From: Eremomyces bilateralis CBS 781.70
Taxonomy: Eukaryota; Ascomycota; Dothideomycetes; Eremomycetales; Eremomycetaceae
Assembly: GCF_010015585.1 (NCBI RefSeq)
Contig: NW_022985083.1
Span: 48,223 to 112,222, forward strand
DNA length: 64,000 nt
Reading direction: 5' to 3'
Shown here: piece after piece, positions 44,466-58,007 of the stretch
Position numbering within the stretch: position 1 is the stretch's first letter
Layout of the letters: each line of letters starts with the position of its first letter
Program-made: the position numbers and the translations under genes
Notes under the pieces: generated by a model
The model's input: the letters and a program-made list of their open reading frames with translations, nothing else
Database searches by the model: none
What the model was told of the DNA's origin: nothing

Positions 44466-45345
44466 GAGCCTGGCTGGTCTGTCGTAGGTGCTTACGATAC
44501 CCCAAATCCAATCGTCGAATACCGCCGATCTTCGAATGGTGACTGACGACGGAATGGGTTGGAAGTCTAGATCCCAAGGAGGCACCGATATGAGAGTGAG
44601 GGAGAGGTGGTAGGTTCTCCCCGTTGCCTTCTCTCAGCTCAGGGAGTGGATTTGAGCTGCGTGAGTAAGGTAATCGTAAATACCCCGTTCCGTCCGTCTC
44701 GGCGTTTAGAAATGCAGTGACGACAATGAACATATGAGAAATCATTCAGCGAAATAAATGGATCGGCGTGAAAGTCGGCCATTTGTTCGTATCAGTGCAT
44801 AGCTGGACAGTACACGAATAGTGCCAGGTCCACTCCTGAAAGTCTATTCACTGTGTGACGCCCGTCCTACCATTGTGTACAATATAACGATTCAGATTTG
44901 CCAAGCAACTGCATTATCTACCATAAGCTAATACTTACGGCACTAATCCCATAAACATCTTTCCTCGCTGCCCATCCACCCCATTTCATCCCCTCGGCCT
45001 CAGGGCACGAGTCCATAAAGTCCCCAGCGTCCGCGCCATGCCCGAGCCAAGGCATCGATAATATCAATATGCCTCCATCATCCCAAGCTCATATTTCCAT
45101 AACTTCATCTCATCATGCATCTATCTCACCCAGTATGAGGGAGAAGAGAAACAACCCAAACGCCAACCGATCCAAATGATAGAAAATGCTCCATGTCCGA
45201 TGCTGATGAGTAGCGCTCTCATCCAACGGCACTCGGCGGCGAATGCCGGTATGCGATGCTGTGGACCTCCATAATAGACTCCAATCATCACGTGCAGGAG
45301 ATGCATTGATGCGCCTCCCTTCCAGGCAACCACCCCACCCTCCCA
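44466..45345. other. intergenic, no gene recognised
   Basis: Space between the convergent 3' ends of the P450 (plus) and the tail-anchored protein (minus). Random frames only. Confidence 0.5.
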
Positions 45346-46617
45346 CTACGCCTTCACACTCCCCCACCCCCTCATGCTCCTCACCGTCCCATTCCTAAAC
45401 CAACTCCTCCCCGCCACATCTGCTCTCGCGCCCACCTCCCCCCCACCAATCAACCCCTCCCTCACCGCCTCCGCCTTCCCCTCCGTCCGTCCCACTGCGT
45501 ACCCCGCCCCGAATCCCAGCGCGCTGACCAGCACCAGCACCCCCGCCGACAGCACCCACGTTAGCAACGTCGGCGACACCGCGTCGATCGAGCCGCCGCT
45601 ATATCGGCCCGCCCACCGCGAGGGCGACGGGGACTTACGCCGTGCTTTCTTCCGCGGCGTTGACGTCTCAACCCGCGTCGCATGCTTCCTCTGCGCCGGA
45701 CTGCGCGGTCTCGCAGGCGGTGGCGCTGCCCCGCTAGAACTGGGCTTGGGTTCCTCGAGTGCGGGTTCCGTGGCGGTGCCGTGGATCTCGTCTTCGGGAA
45801 CGAGTCGGAGGGTGTCCGGACGGATGCGGGAATTTTGCCTCTCAGAGTCTGTAACGTTCGCGCCGGTGGTGGCGCGGGGTGGGGATTTGGGGAGGGCGCG
45901 GGCGGCGGCGGCGCCGAATGAGAGGAGGGTCGAGAGGCTAGCGCGCAGGGCAGCGTCATGGTTGGCGTGGTGGTTGGAGCTGGAGCCGGCGAGGGAGGGG
46001 AAGGGAGAGTGGGAGCGTTCGTCTGTGCGGGTGCTGTTGGGGTAGGAAAAGTGGCGGGCGGTGCGGGATGGGCGGTTTGTTGAGGGGCTGGAATTATTGG
46101 CGGGACGGGGCACTGATGCCTGCTGAGACGCGGTGCGTAAAGGGGCAGGAGGGTAGGAGAATGCGTTTGGGAAGGGGGTGAAGCGCGAGTCTGAGCCACG
46201 GGGGGCGTTGATGGCTGTCGCATTCTCGTCGTCATCCTCCTCCGATGATGGGATAGATTGATCGGAGGATGCAGCGGGGTGCCATTCGTTTTGTAATGGA
46301 GAGGGATGGATACCTTCGTTTGACGAGGTCATGACTCTATCCGACTCGCTTTCGCCCCCATCGTACTCTTCCTGGCTGCTTCCTCCACCATTGTTAGTGC
46401 GCTGACCCAGGTTCAGATGTATGCCATCGGAATGGCGCAAGCGTCTCCTTCGGCGGGTGTGGTGGTTGTGCTGGACTCGGAGGCCGGTAGTGATGATTTC
46501 GTCGCCGACCGAGGAAAGAGAGGATGAAGAAGGTTGCGAGGATACTTCGATCCAGGAGTCTGAAGAGTCGTCGTAAGCATAATCGCGATCGAAGTAGTTG
46601 ATGAACAGTCGCATCAT
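45346..46617 (-). CDS. tail-anchored low-complexity protein with N-terminal AIM-like motif
   Basis: A single frame of 423 residues of unknown family. The N-terminus is DYAYDDSSDSWIEV: an acidic run followed by W22-x-x-V25, an Atg8-family interaction motif (W/F/Y-x-x-L/I/V), then a Ser-rich SSQPSSSSLSS stretch. The middle is low-complexity (Ser, Pro, Arg; TRRRRRLRH, RKKARRKSPSPSR). A single membrane segment at ~349-375 (TLLTWVLSAGVLVLVSALGFGAGYAVG) is followed by a 47-residue C-terminal tail. That plan (AIM in the N-terminal cytosolic part, membrane anchor near the C-end) is shared by selective-autophagy receptors such as Atg32 and Atg43, which mark mitochondria. I cannot show homology. The ORF has no signal peptide. 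Confidence 0.7.
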   Translation of the reverse strand: MMRLFINYFDRDYAYDDSSDSWIEVSSQPSSSSLSSVGDEIITTGLRVQHNHHTRRRRRLRHSDGIHLNLGQRTNNGGGSSQEEYDGGESESDRVMTSSNEGIHPSPLQNEWHPAASSDQSIPSSEEDDDENATAINAPRGSDSRFTPFPNAFSYPPAPLRTASQQASVPRPANNSSPSTNRPSRTARHFSYPNSTRTDERSHSPFPSLAGSSSNHHANHDAALRASLSTLLSFGAAAARALPKSPPRATTGANVTDSERQNSRIRPDTLRLVPEDEIHGTATEPALEEPKPSSSGAAPPPARPRSPAQRKHATRVETSTPRKKARRKSPSPSRWAGRYSGGSIDAVSPTLLTWVLSAGVLVLVSALGFGAGYAVGRTEGKAEAVREGLIGGGEVGARADVAGRSWFRNGTVRSMRGWGSVKA

Positions 46618-47985
46618 CGAGGAAGTGGAGAAAGTTGAGATCCAAGACCGGGGTGGGGTATGGCACCATCATATATAAACGCGCCGTCGATTTAGGGGAG
46701 TGTTGCCTACCATAAGACCGTTGAATGGGCGCCGATGACTGCAGAGCAGAATGAGCGGCCTGTCCATCCCGCGCAGTATCGTGAGGCCGTTGGTCTCCCG
46801 CCTGCGAAGGCACAGGCGGATCGGAGCGCGGTCCCTGCATCATAAAACCGTTTGAGATTTCAAAATCCGCCGAAACACCTCGATTCGTGCGACGACCCTT
46901 GCGAACTCAGGTTCCGACGTTCATAGTCCGTACAGGGTCGCGGTAGTCTCGAGGGGATGGTTCGAATAACGGGGGGATACGTGTAGGAACAAAGCTTGGC
47001 TCCACTTCTAGCCCGGCTCTCTACTGCACGTGTAGCGTGTCGTCACCGCACTCGATCGAAGGGAAGGGGTTCGCTATAATAGTATGTTAGGTTCACATCG
47101 AACGACAAAGAGAATGGAACGGAAGAGAAGAAGAAAAGGTAGTAGAAGAGAAGAACGGGTGTTTGTTTCGAGGACAAAGGTGAAGTCAGGTGGGATGCGA
47201 GGCTCAGGGAAATGATCACCCCAGTCGCCGTGCGGCCTGGTTGGTGTGATGGACGGACCACTCCTTGATATCGGAATGAGGGGTAGGAGTGATAGCGCAG
47301 GGTCCAAGGGATACACTCGACTCACCATGAGCTAGAAGGTATAATGAAGGACTCCGTTGATCGGGGTCATAAGATGGAGGGAATAGGCTGGCCGATTGTA
47401 GGGAAATATCATGAAAGGTTGAAAGGTGAGGTGGATAGTTGACGGTTGAGAGTGAGTGATGGACAGAGGGTGGAGGGGAGCGGAGAGATGGGGATGGTGT
47501 GGGTGACGTTGGCCCGCTCCAAGTTTAGCAGTCGCGGGTCATGTGTGGAGCCCAAATTCAGTCCATCAGCCAATGATATCAGTTGGTACGGCTAGTCACG
47601 TTCTGCTCTTTGATAAGATGTTGCTTAGGTAATCAAAATATCAAACAAGCAACAGCACATCAACAGCCAACAACAATATTAACAGCATGAAATAATCAAA
47701 CGTCCCCAAGTTCTGCTCTGTATATCTGAACGTTTTCTTCGGAATTGCCATCAATGCTGAGGAGCCCCCAAGGCAAGTCCGTATTAAAACCATGGTACAG
47801 TGGTACATCCGCTGGAGCAAAGCGGAATTGGCGCCTAAAACCAGTCTCAATGAACTCGGTCTAGCTTGATAAGCTCTGCTCTGGCCTGCTTGCATTCACC
47901 TATTTGTATCTGCCTATGGCTGTCGTCTTGTATTATTTCGTCCAGCCGCCCATATCTTGTCCCTAACAAGCGCTCCACCCTCACC
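46618..47985. other. intergenic, no gene recognised
   Basis: About 1.4 kb upstream of the minus-strand tail-anchored gene and downstream of the GFA gene. Only short frames with no family resemblance. The pyrimidine/purine-rich patch at 47090-47150 may belong to a promoter. Confidence 0.5.
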
Positions 47986-48572
47986 CTAATCGTCCTCCAA
48001 AAACTGCTCCCCCCTCTTAAACAACGATATATCCTCCTTGCGCGTCACCCCCGGTATCTCATTCCCACACCACTCATGCCCACCCCCACACCTCATCAAC
48101 GCCATCCCAAACCCCTCCTTCGGCACCTCCACCCCATCCGCGCCCTCCCCGAACAGAAACAGCGGATCCACTGTGCCGATGGGGACGGAGATATGCGGGC
48201 CCGCGTTGGTTCGCCAGTACATCATGCTTCCGCAGCTGGTACAGAAGCCGCGGGAGTTGCCGGGGGTGGCTTGGTAGGCTTTGAGGGTGGGGCAAGGGGT
48301 GGGGGACGTCCAGCGGAAGGCGGTGAAGGGGACCTTGTGGTAGATGTAGAAGAGGGAGGAGGTGTTTTTGCGGCATTGGGTGCATTGGCAGGTGCCGGAC
48401 TGGGGAGGAGTTAGTTGGTCGTCGTTTGGGAGAAATGATGGATGGATGGAGTTCGGCGTACGGCTTTATCGAAGTCATGGTCTTTGGGGAAGTCGATGCG
48501 GTATTTCAGGGCGCCGCAGAGGCAGCTCCCGGTGATGTAGGTTGGTTTGGGGAAGTCGTTCGTGGATGCCAT
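47986..48572 (-). CDS. GFA/CENP-V domain zinc protein
   Basis: Exons 48462-48572 and 47986-48399 join across a 62-bp GT..AG intron into 174 residues (525 nt). The Zn-binding cysteine layout of the glutathione-dependent formaldehyde-activating enzyme (GFA)/CENP-V fold is complete: GSCLCGALKY, SGTCQCTQCRK and GFCTSCGS. Fungal genomes hold many such genes. Most bind zinc, but formaldehyde activity is shown for few, so the substrate is open. No signal peptide. The start ATG (48570-48572) gives MASTNDFPKPTYITG, a good family start. Confidence 0.87.
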
Positions 48573-49021
48573 GGTCGCTGGTATGGTTGTTCGCGGCTAT
48601 TCTAGATATTACCGTAAGTACTTGATCAGTGACAGAATATCCCTCAGATGAGATCCAAAGTCATCTTTTAAACCATTCACCCCACCAGACTACTACGCCC
48701 TACGATACGTCTCAGAGGATTCTTCGCGGTACTCTTTCCCTGTTTGGATCCTTGTAGGGGTTGCAACGATAAGTTCGGAATACGAGCAGCTCTGGTCCTA
48801 TGTAACCTGAACTTTGTGACAGCTCGATTTCCCAGTACAGGTGCCAGTATGCTAGCAAACATAATCCCATACTTGGGAGCTCAACGCCTGTACAGTGTTA
48901 CCGATATCGCTCCATAACTTCGTGATTATTCCAAACATCTCTATATTTGTTGCTCCTCGTGACGCTATATACATAATACATACAATCTAGAGGACGAAGT
49001 CCGGCCCAAGCACCATTCCCT
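48573..49021. other. intergenic, no gene recognised
   Basis: Short spacer between the GFA gene promoter and the 3' end of the ureidoglycolate lyase gene, both minus strand. Confidence 0.5.
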
Positions 49022-49924
49022 CTATAACCTACTCTTTATCTTCAACGGCGTTCCCCCCTGCCGAATCATCACCGCCACGCCCTCCCCCTCCCCCCTCAAT
49101 TCCACCTCCTCGCAATCCTCCGCCGCCACCCCACTCACAAACTGCACCACCACGAAATCCACCCCTCGCTCCCCCACCACCGCCATCGGCGCATGCCACG
49201 TCCCCACCCCATACGTTACCCCCTGATCCCCCGTCGCCAAAAATGCCCTCAGATTCTTCAAATCCGGCGACCCCATCCCCCGCGATCCCTCCACCCCGCC
49301 CCGCTCCCCCCTGGGCGGGGCGCTAGAGTTGTCATACGGCGACGGCCGCGCCTGGGAGAACACCTCCCTCAGCGACCTCCGCCGCCGCGGCTTCGGCGGA
49401 TACGGGTGCGGGAACCGCGACGAGTTCCCCGCGCTCTTCTTCTTCGTGATGGGCGACGGGCCCGGGAGGGTGGGCGCGACGACGACGATGTAGCAGGTTT
49501 TCGTGGAGTCGGCGGGGACGGCCATGGGGATGAAGGACTGGGTGGTGAAGGGGTGGCGTTCGAGGATGGGGATGTCGAGGAGGAGGTCTTCGCCGGGGGC
49601 GGTGGGGGAGGGGAGGNNNNNNNNNNNNNNNNNNNNNNNNNNNNNNNNNNNNNNNNNNNNNNNGGGGTGGGAGCGGGTGGAGGGGGCGAGGGCGTAGTGG
49701 TTGGTGAGGGGGGAGATGTGGGGGAATTTTTGGGCGGTGCCTTGGTTGGCGGAGACGGGGGACGGGATGGTTACGTTGCTTGTGCTGGGGTTCGTGTCGT
49801 TACTGGTTCCATTGCTTTTGTTTCGGGAGGGATTGGATATGACGGTGCCGAAGGGAGCGAATGCGGATGGAGTCAGAGGCTCAAGAGGGATCCGTTGTGT
49901 CGATATGTTGATTACTGTAGGCAT
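49022..49924 (-). CDS. dal3: ureidoglycolate lyase (allantoin use)
   Basis: Splits ureidoglycolate into glyoxylate and urea, a late step in allantoin degradation. The start MPTVINISTQRIPLEPLTPSAFAPFGTVI at 49924 is the family N-terminus; an ATG upstream in frame (49993) adds a poor leader. Later segments DQGVTYGVGTWHAPM and FVVVQFVSGV are the active-site part of the cupin-like lyase fold. The frame is about 300 residues, longer than yeast Dal3 (about 195), because of two low-complexity insertions (Asn/Ser/Thr-rich after residue 30, and SAGNSSRFPHPYPPKPRRRR about two thirds along). A run of 47 N (49617-49663) hides about 16 residues. Divergent from trm10; one HGATAR site (AGATAG, 50148-50153) lies between, which fits but does not prove AreA control. 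Confidence 0.85.
   Translation of the reverse strand: MPTVINISTQRIPLEPLTPSAFAPFGTVISNPSRNKSNGTSNDTNPSTSNVTIPSPVSANQGTAQKFPHISPLTNHYALAPSTRSHPXXXXXXXXXXXXXXXXLPSPTAPGEDLLLDIPILERHPFTTQSFIPMAVPADSTKTCYIVVVAPTLPGPSPITKKKSAGNSSRFPHPYPPKPRRRRSLREVFSQARPSPYDNSSAPPRGERGGVEGSRGMGSPDLKNLRAFLATGDQGVTYGVGTWHAPMAVVGERGVDFVVVQFVSGVAAEDCEEVELRGEGEGVAVMIRQGGTPLKIKSRL
49617..49663. other. assembly gap (47 N)
   Basis: Run of N in the ureidoglycolate lyase coding region. It is drawn in frame if 47 is right, but the true length is unknown. Confidence 0.97.
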
Positions 49925-50319
49925 GGTGAATTTGTGACGCAATTGACCCAAAAAGCGAATGCTAGAATTGCAGCTGAGGGGAGGGAGAAACAATCAATTG
50001 AGATATTTATTATGATGGTGGTGGGAGATTTCAAGACCCTGAAGCTTTCCGGTTTAATATTTGTACGATGACTGAACGTCATGATATTGGCCTTGTTGCC
50101 TCGCGATCCAACCAGAACCAGAACGAACTTCATGCAAATTTCATTTACTATCTCATCGACTTTTCCCCCTTGCGTCCACTAGACAGACCGAGTGCCCTTT
50201 CGATCGCATCGTAATTGGTCACAGTGTTCTCCGTACTTTATACCGGGGCGATTCTGGGATAATTGACTTCAGTACCTTCCCCGTCTATAGCAACCGCTGT
50301 TCCTCCGACTCCCAACAAG
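49925..50319. promoter_or_regulatory. divergent promoter region of dal3 and trm10
   Basis: 395 bp between two divergent start codons. One AGATAG (GATA factor type, minus strand reading) lies at 50148-50153. No TATA box stands out. A single GATA site is weak evidence of nitrogen control. Confidence 0.3.
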
Positions 50320-51648
50320 ATGGCGGAAGAGGAACGTCCGACCAAGATCCGCAAACTCTCCCCCTCCTCCAAGTCACAAGCAGCTCACTCTCATACTGAA
50401 TCGGGCCCCTCTGTCCCTTCTTCCTCCGACAACGCAATCCTCGACACGATGACTCCAACAGTCGACAACCCCCACCATGACTCCCCCGAGCCATCAGAGC
50501 ACCCATCCCTAGCCTCCACCCCCGACGGAACCACACAAAACATGCCCGATCCATCGCAGGATCCCGGCGCTGACCCTTCCAAGCCCATGTCAAAGAACCA
50601 ACTAAAGAAGCTTCGCCGGAAAGAACACTGGGAATCCCAGCGCGACGCCCGCAAAGTGAAGCGCAAACTCGAGCGCATCCGCCGCAGCGAGCGCAAACGC
50701 GCCGAAAAAGCCTCCGCCCCCGCCCTCCTACCCTCCACGGACGCACCGGAATCCGCGGACGCCGCTCCCCAGCCCGGAAGCCGACCGCCCCCACGCCGCA
50801 AGCCGACGGTTGTCCCGATCACGATCCTGTTCGACTGCGCGTTCGAGCCGCTGATGACGGAGAACGAGCTGAAGTCGTTGGGCAGCCAGATCACGCGGTG
50901 CTACTCGGACAATCGGCAGGCGAAGTACCGGGTGTGTTTGGGGGTGGCGTCGTGGGGAGGGAAGTTGCAGGAGCGGTTCGAGGGGGTGTTGGAGTCGCAG
51001 TATAAGATGTGGAAGGGGATGCAGTTTCGGGAGGAGCCGGTGGAGGAGGTGGTGGGGATGGCGAGGGAGTGGATGAAGGGGGGGAAGTATGAGGGGGCGT
51101 TGAAGAAGTGGGAGATGGGGGAGGGAGGGGAGGAAGGAGATAAGTTAGAGGAAGGGCGGACAGCGGAGAAGGGTGAGGGACGGGGAACTCTTCCTGAAGG
51201 AGAAGTCATTTATCTCTCCAGCGAATCGGACGAAACGCTCACGGAGCTGAAACCCAACAGCACGTACATCATCGGCGGACTCGTCGACCGTAACCGGCAT
51301 AAAGGCCTCTGCTACAAGACCGCGGTGGAGAAGGGCATCAAGACCGCCCGCTTGCCGATTGGCGACTATCTGCAGATGAGCTCGCGGAAAGTGCTGACTA
51401 CGAATCATGTCAATCAGATTATGTTACGGTGGTTGGAGACCGGGGATTGGGCGGAGGCGTTTTTGAAGGTGATTCCGCAGAGGAAGAGGGCGGCGTTGAG
51501 GAAGGGGGAGGAGGCGGAGGTGGAGGAGGAGGTGGAGGAGGAAGCAGAGGACGGTGGAAATGGTGAGGAGGATAGGGTGGAGATGGACATGGAGATTGGC
51601 GATGAGGCAGTAAACGATGATCATGAGACTAAAGAGCAGGTGGCATAG
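50320..51648 (+). CDS. trm10: tRNA (guanine-9-N1) methyltransferase Trm10
   Basis: Methylates N1 of guanine 9 in cytosolic tRNAs using S-adenosylmethionine. The protein is 442 residues from the ATG at 50320 (MAEEERPTKIRKL); an upstream frame without an ATG was not used. Segments: a Lys/Ser-rich N-terminus, a basic coiled stretch (KNQLKKLRRKEHWE), then the SPOUT fold with VPITILFDCAFEPLM, CLGVASWGG, and, after an insert, YIIGGLVDRNRHKG, ARLPIGDYLQMSSRKVLTTNHVNQIML, the cofactor-binding knot. An acidic Gly/Glu/Lys-rich insertion of ~50 residues (residues ~245-295) splits the fold, and another acidic tail follows. No intron. Convergent with swi1 downstream. Confidence 0.93.
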   Translation: MAEEERPTKIRKLSPSSKSQAAHSHTESGPSVPSSSDNAILDTMTPTVDNPHHDSPEPSEHPSLASTPDGTTQNMPDPSQDPGADPSKPMSKNQLKKLRRKEHWESQRDARKVKRKLERIRRSERKRAEKASAPALLPSTDAPESADAAPQPGSRPPPRRKPTVVPITILFDCAFEPLMTENELKSLGSQITRCYSDNRQAKYRVCLGVASWGGKLQERFEGVLESQYKMWKGMQFREEPVEEVVGMAREWMKGGKYEGALKKWEMGEGGEEGDKLEEGRTAEKGEGRGTLPEGEVIYLSSESDETLTELKPNSTYIIGGLVDRNRHKGLCYKTAVEKGIKTARLPIGDYLQMSSRKVLTTNHVNQIMLRWLETGDWAEAFLKVIPQRKRAALRKGEEAEVEEEVEEEAEDGGNGEEDRVEMDMEIGDEAVNDDHETKEQVA

Positions 51649-51990
51649 GCACAACCATAGCCGTTGGAATTGGCACGAGGAAACTTGTCGAATAGGGTTT
51701 ATTTGCACTGTACAGAATCGCAAGCGTACACATGGTTTTGCCAACGAACACCAACTCCCCGCAAAAGATGAAAATGTAAACACGAATTCTCCGATCCATC
51801 ATCAGGCGCCTCTTGCAAGCCCCCTTGTTCTCATAAAAGTGTTCGAATGTCGAATCAATCCACTTCGCTGGATCCATATCAACCACAAATCAACGACAAC
51901 AAACTCGCACACGAGGGTAGGTAACGGCTCTGCTATCGGAACACAAACTCGTCGCCACCAGCATCCGAAGCAGCCACCACCGGGCTAGCT
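51649..51990. other. intergenic, convergent 3' ends of trm10 and swi1
   Basis: 342 bp shared by two terminators on opposite strands. Nothing else recognised. Confidence 0.5.
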
Positions 51991-55746
<3,756 letters not shown>

Positions 55747-56546
55747 GACGATCTTTTCGCACTCGCATTCAAGTACGCATGAGGATGCGAGCGCGCCAGG
55801 TCAAGTATAGAATGGGATACTCGAACCAGCGAACGTGGGGGATTGTTTTCTGGCTAGAGTCGCGAGGTTGCCGAACAGGCAGACGCGTTGAAGAAAGCTG
55901 TCGCTAACCGCGTGACGGTCGTATAGGGGGTATAATGGCGATGGAGGATGATGAGGGGACTATTCAGAGAGAGAACAATAGCCAACCTTTGGAAATTCAC
56001 CGGAACTGAGATGGGCGGGATGTCGGTGGTTGGCGGGAGTTCCGCGATGCTGAGGGAGGAGAAGGTCACGATCCGTTTGGGGGAGGAGCGATGGGTGATT
56101 GGCGCAGTTGCCCAATGGGAAATTCCGTGAGAAAGTGAACAGCCTCCCTGTTGCCTTGATGCCTGAGTTGTTATGAAGTCCAGAGCTTAGTAATGCGTAG
56201 CTTATGTAATTTATATTTTCCTTATAGTCCAAGGCATCCGTGCACTCACGCTCCGTGAATCCTGTCACGTGCCCCTGATGTCGCCAGCAGCTTCGACGGC
56301 GACAACAGATCGACTTCCGCGTCTTTGAAGCTCCCAAGTTTGCCATATGAATTCACTCTGTGACCATATTCTCCTCAGTCATCTCCTTGCTTGATTTGCA
56401 CATTATTGGCCTCAATACCTTCACTTTTGTGTCGTGTCCAAAATCCCTTCGTCCATCTCCGCCGCTGACAGCCACGCAACAACACACGAGGGAGCGGCAA
56501 ATCGTGACCTAGACCTCTCTCCAAACATCGACACCTACCTTCGACC
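55747..56546. promoter_or_regulatory. divergent promoter region of swi1 and rpt3
   Basis: 800 bp between two start codons pointing away from each other. No clear TATA, GATA or proteasome-associated (GGTGGCAAA) element was found. The short frames at 55854-56346 overlap on both strands and look random. Confidence 0.35.
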
Positions 56547-57871
56547 ATGGCCTCCGCCGCCGTTGAAAACCCGGTAAACACCCTCGCACCACACAAGAAA
56601 CTCTCTCCATCATCAATACCGAACATCGACTCCCTCGAAGGCACCACCGCCGAAGAGAAAGACCAGTACTCTACCTTCAAGCGGCTGCAACGACAACTCG
56701 AATGGATCAACCTGCAAGAAGAGTACATCAAAGATGAGCAACGGTCGCTCAAGCGCGAGCTGGTGCGAGCCCAGGAGGAGATCAAGCGGATCCAGTCGGT
56801 GCCGCTGGTCATTGGACAGTTCATGGAGGCGATCGATCAGAACACCGGGATTGTGCAGTCGTCCACTGGGTCGAACTATGTCGTTCGGGTATTGTCGACG
56901 CTGGACCGCGAGCTGTTGAAGCCGAGCAGTAGCGTGGCGTTGCACCGACACTCGAACGCACTGGTCGACATCCTCCCTCCTGAAGCCGATTCGAGCATCG
57001 CGATGCTCGGCGACAATGAAAAGCCTGATGTGACGTACGCAGATGTCGGTGGTCTGGACATGCAGAAGCAAGAAATTCGAGAAGCGGTGGAGTTGCCGTT
57101 GACGCACTTTGACTTGTACAGGCAAATCGGTATGTGCCTTCACTCGTTCACTTATCGTCTACATTCAACTAACCGCATCGTGACACAGGCATCGACCCCC
57201 CACGCGGCGTCCTCCTCTACGGCCCCCCCGGAACCGGCAAGACCATGCTTGTCAAAGCCGTCGCCAATAGCACTACCGCCTCCTTCATCCGCGTCGTCGG
57301 CTCCGAATTCGTCCAGAAATACCTCGGCGAGGGCCCGCGCATGGTCCGCGACGTGTTCCGCATGGCCCGCGAGAACTCCCCGGCCATCATCTTCATCGAC
57401 GAGATTGACGCCATCGCCACCAAGCGCTTCGATGCGCAGACCGGCGCCGACCGCGAGGTGCAGCGCATCTTGCTGGAGCTGTTGAATCAGATGGACGGAT
57501 TCGACCAGACGAGCAACGTCAAGGTCATCATGGCGACAAATCGCGCGGACACGCTGGATCCCGCGCTGTTGCGGCCCGGGCGACTGGATAGGAAGATCGA
57601 GTTCCCGAGCCTGCGGGATCGCCGGGAGCGGCGGTTGATTTTCAGCACGATTGCGAGCAAGATGAGTTTGAGTCCGGAGGTGGATTTGGATTCGCTGATC
57701 GTGCGGAACGATCCGTTGAGTGGTGCGGTGATTGCCGCGATCATGCAGGAGGCCGGATTGAGGGCGGTGAGGAAGAATCGGTATAATATCATTCAAGGCG
57801 ATCTGGAGGATGCGTATGCGAGCCAGGTGAAGGCTGGTGGGGAGAAGGATGCGTTCGAGTTCTATAGGTAG
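56547..57871 (+). CDS. rpt3: 26S proteasome regulatory ATPase subunit Rpt3
   Basis: AAA+ ATPase of the 19S base; unfolds substrates and opens the 20S gate. Exons 56547-57129 and 57189-57871 (59-bp intron within an Ile-Gly codon pair) give 421 residues. An N-terminal coiled-coil region ([13 protein letters not shown] to QEEIKRIQ) and OB-fold are followed by [22 protein letters not shown], Walker [15 protein letters not shown], Walker [11 protein letters not shown], sensor [21 protein letters not shown] and an arginine finger in that line. The C-terminus is DAFEFYR, the HbYX motif that docks into the 20S ring in Rpt3. Convergent with dop1, 136 bp apart at the 3' ends. Confidence 0.97.
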
Positions 57872-58007
57872 TGGATACGAATACCTGGCATTTGTTTCCG
57901 GTCGTTTCAGCGGCGTTCATCCACCGAGGAGGCGTGTAATATACCATAGACATAGGGATGAAAGTCGTGGTTTTGGGTGTGCACCTTCCATTTCAATTAA
58001 TGCTGAG

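Noticed and set aside
45374-46235. Two 223-224 codon frames overlapping the tail-anchored gene
   Set aside because: They share DNA with the frame that has the AIM-like motif and membrane anchor, and show only biased low-complexity composition.
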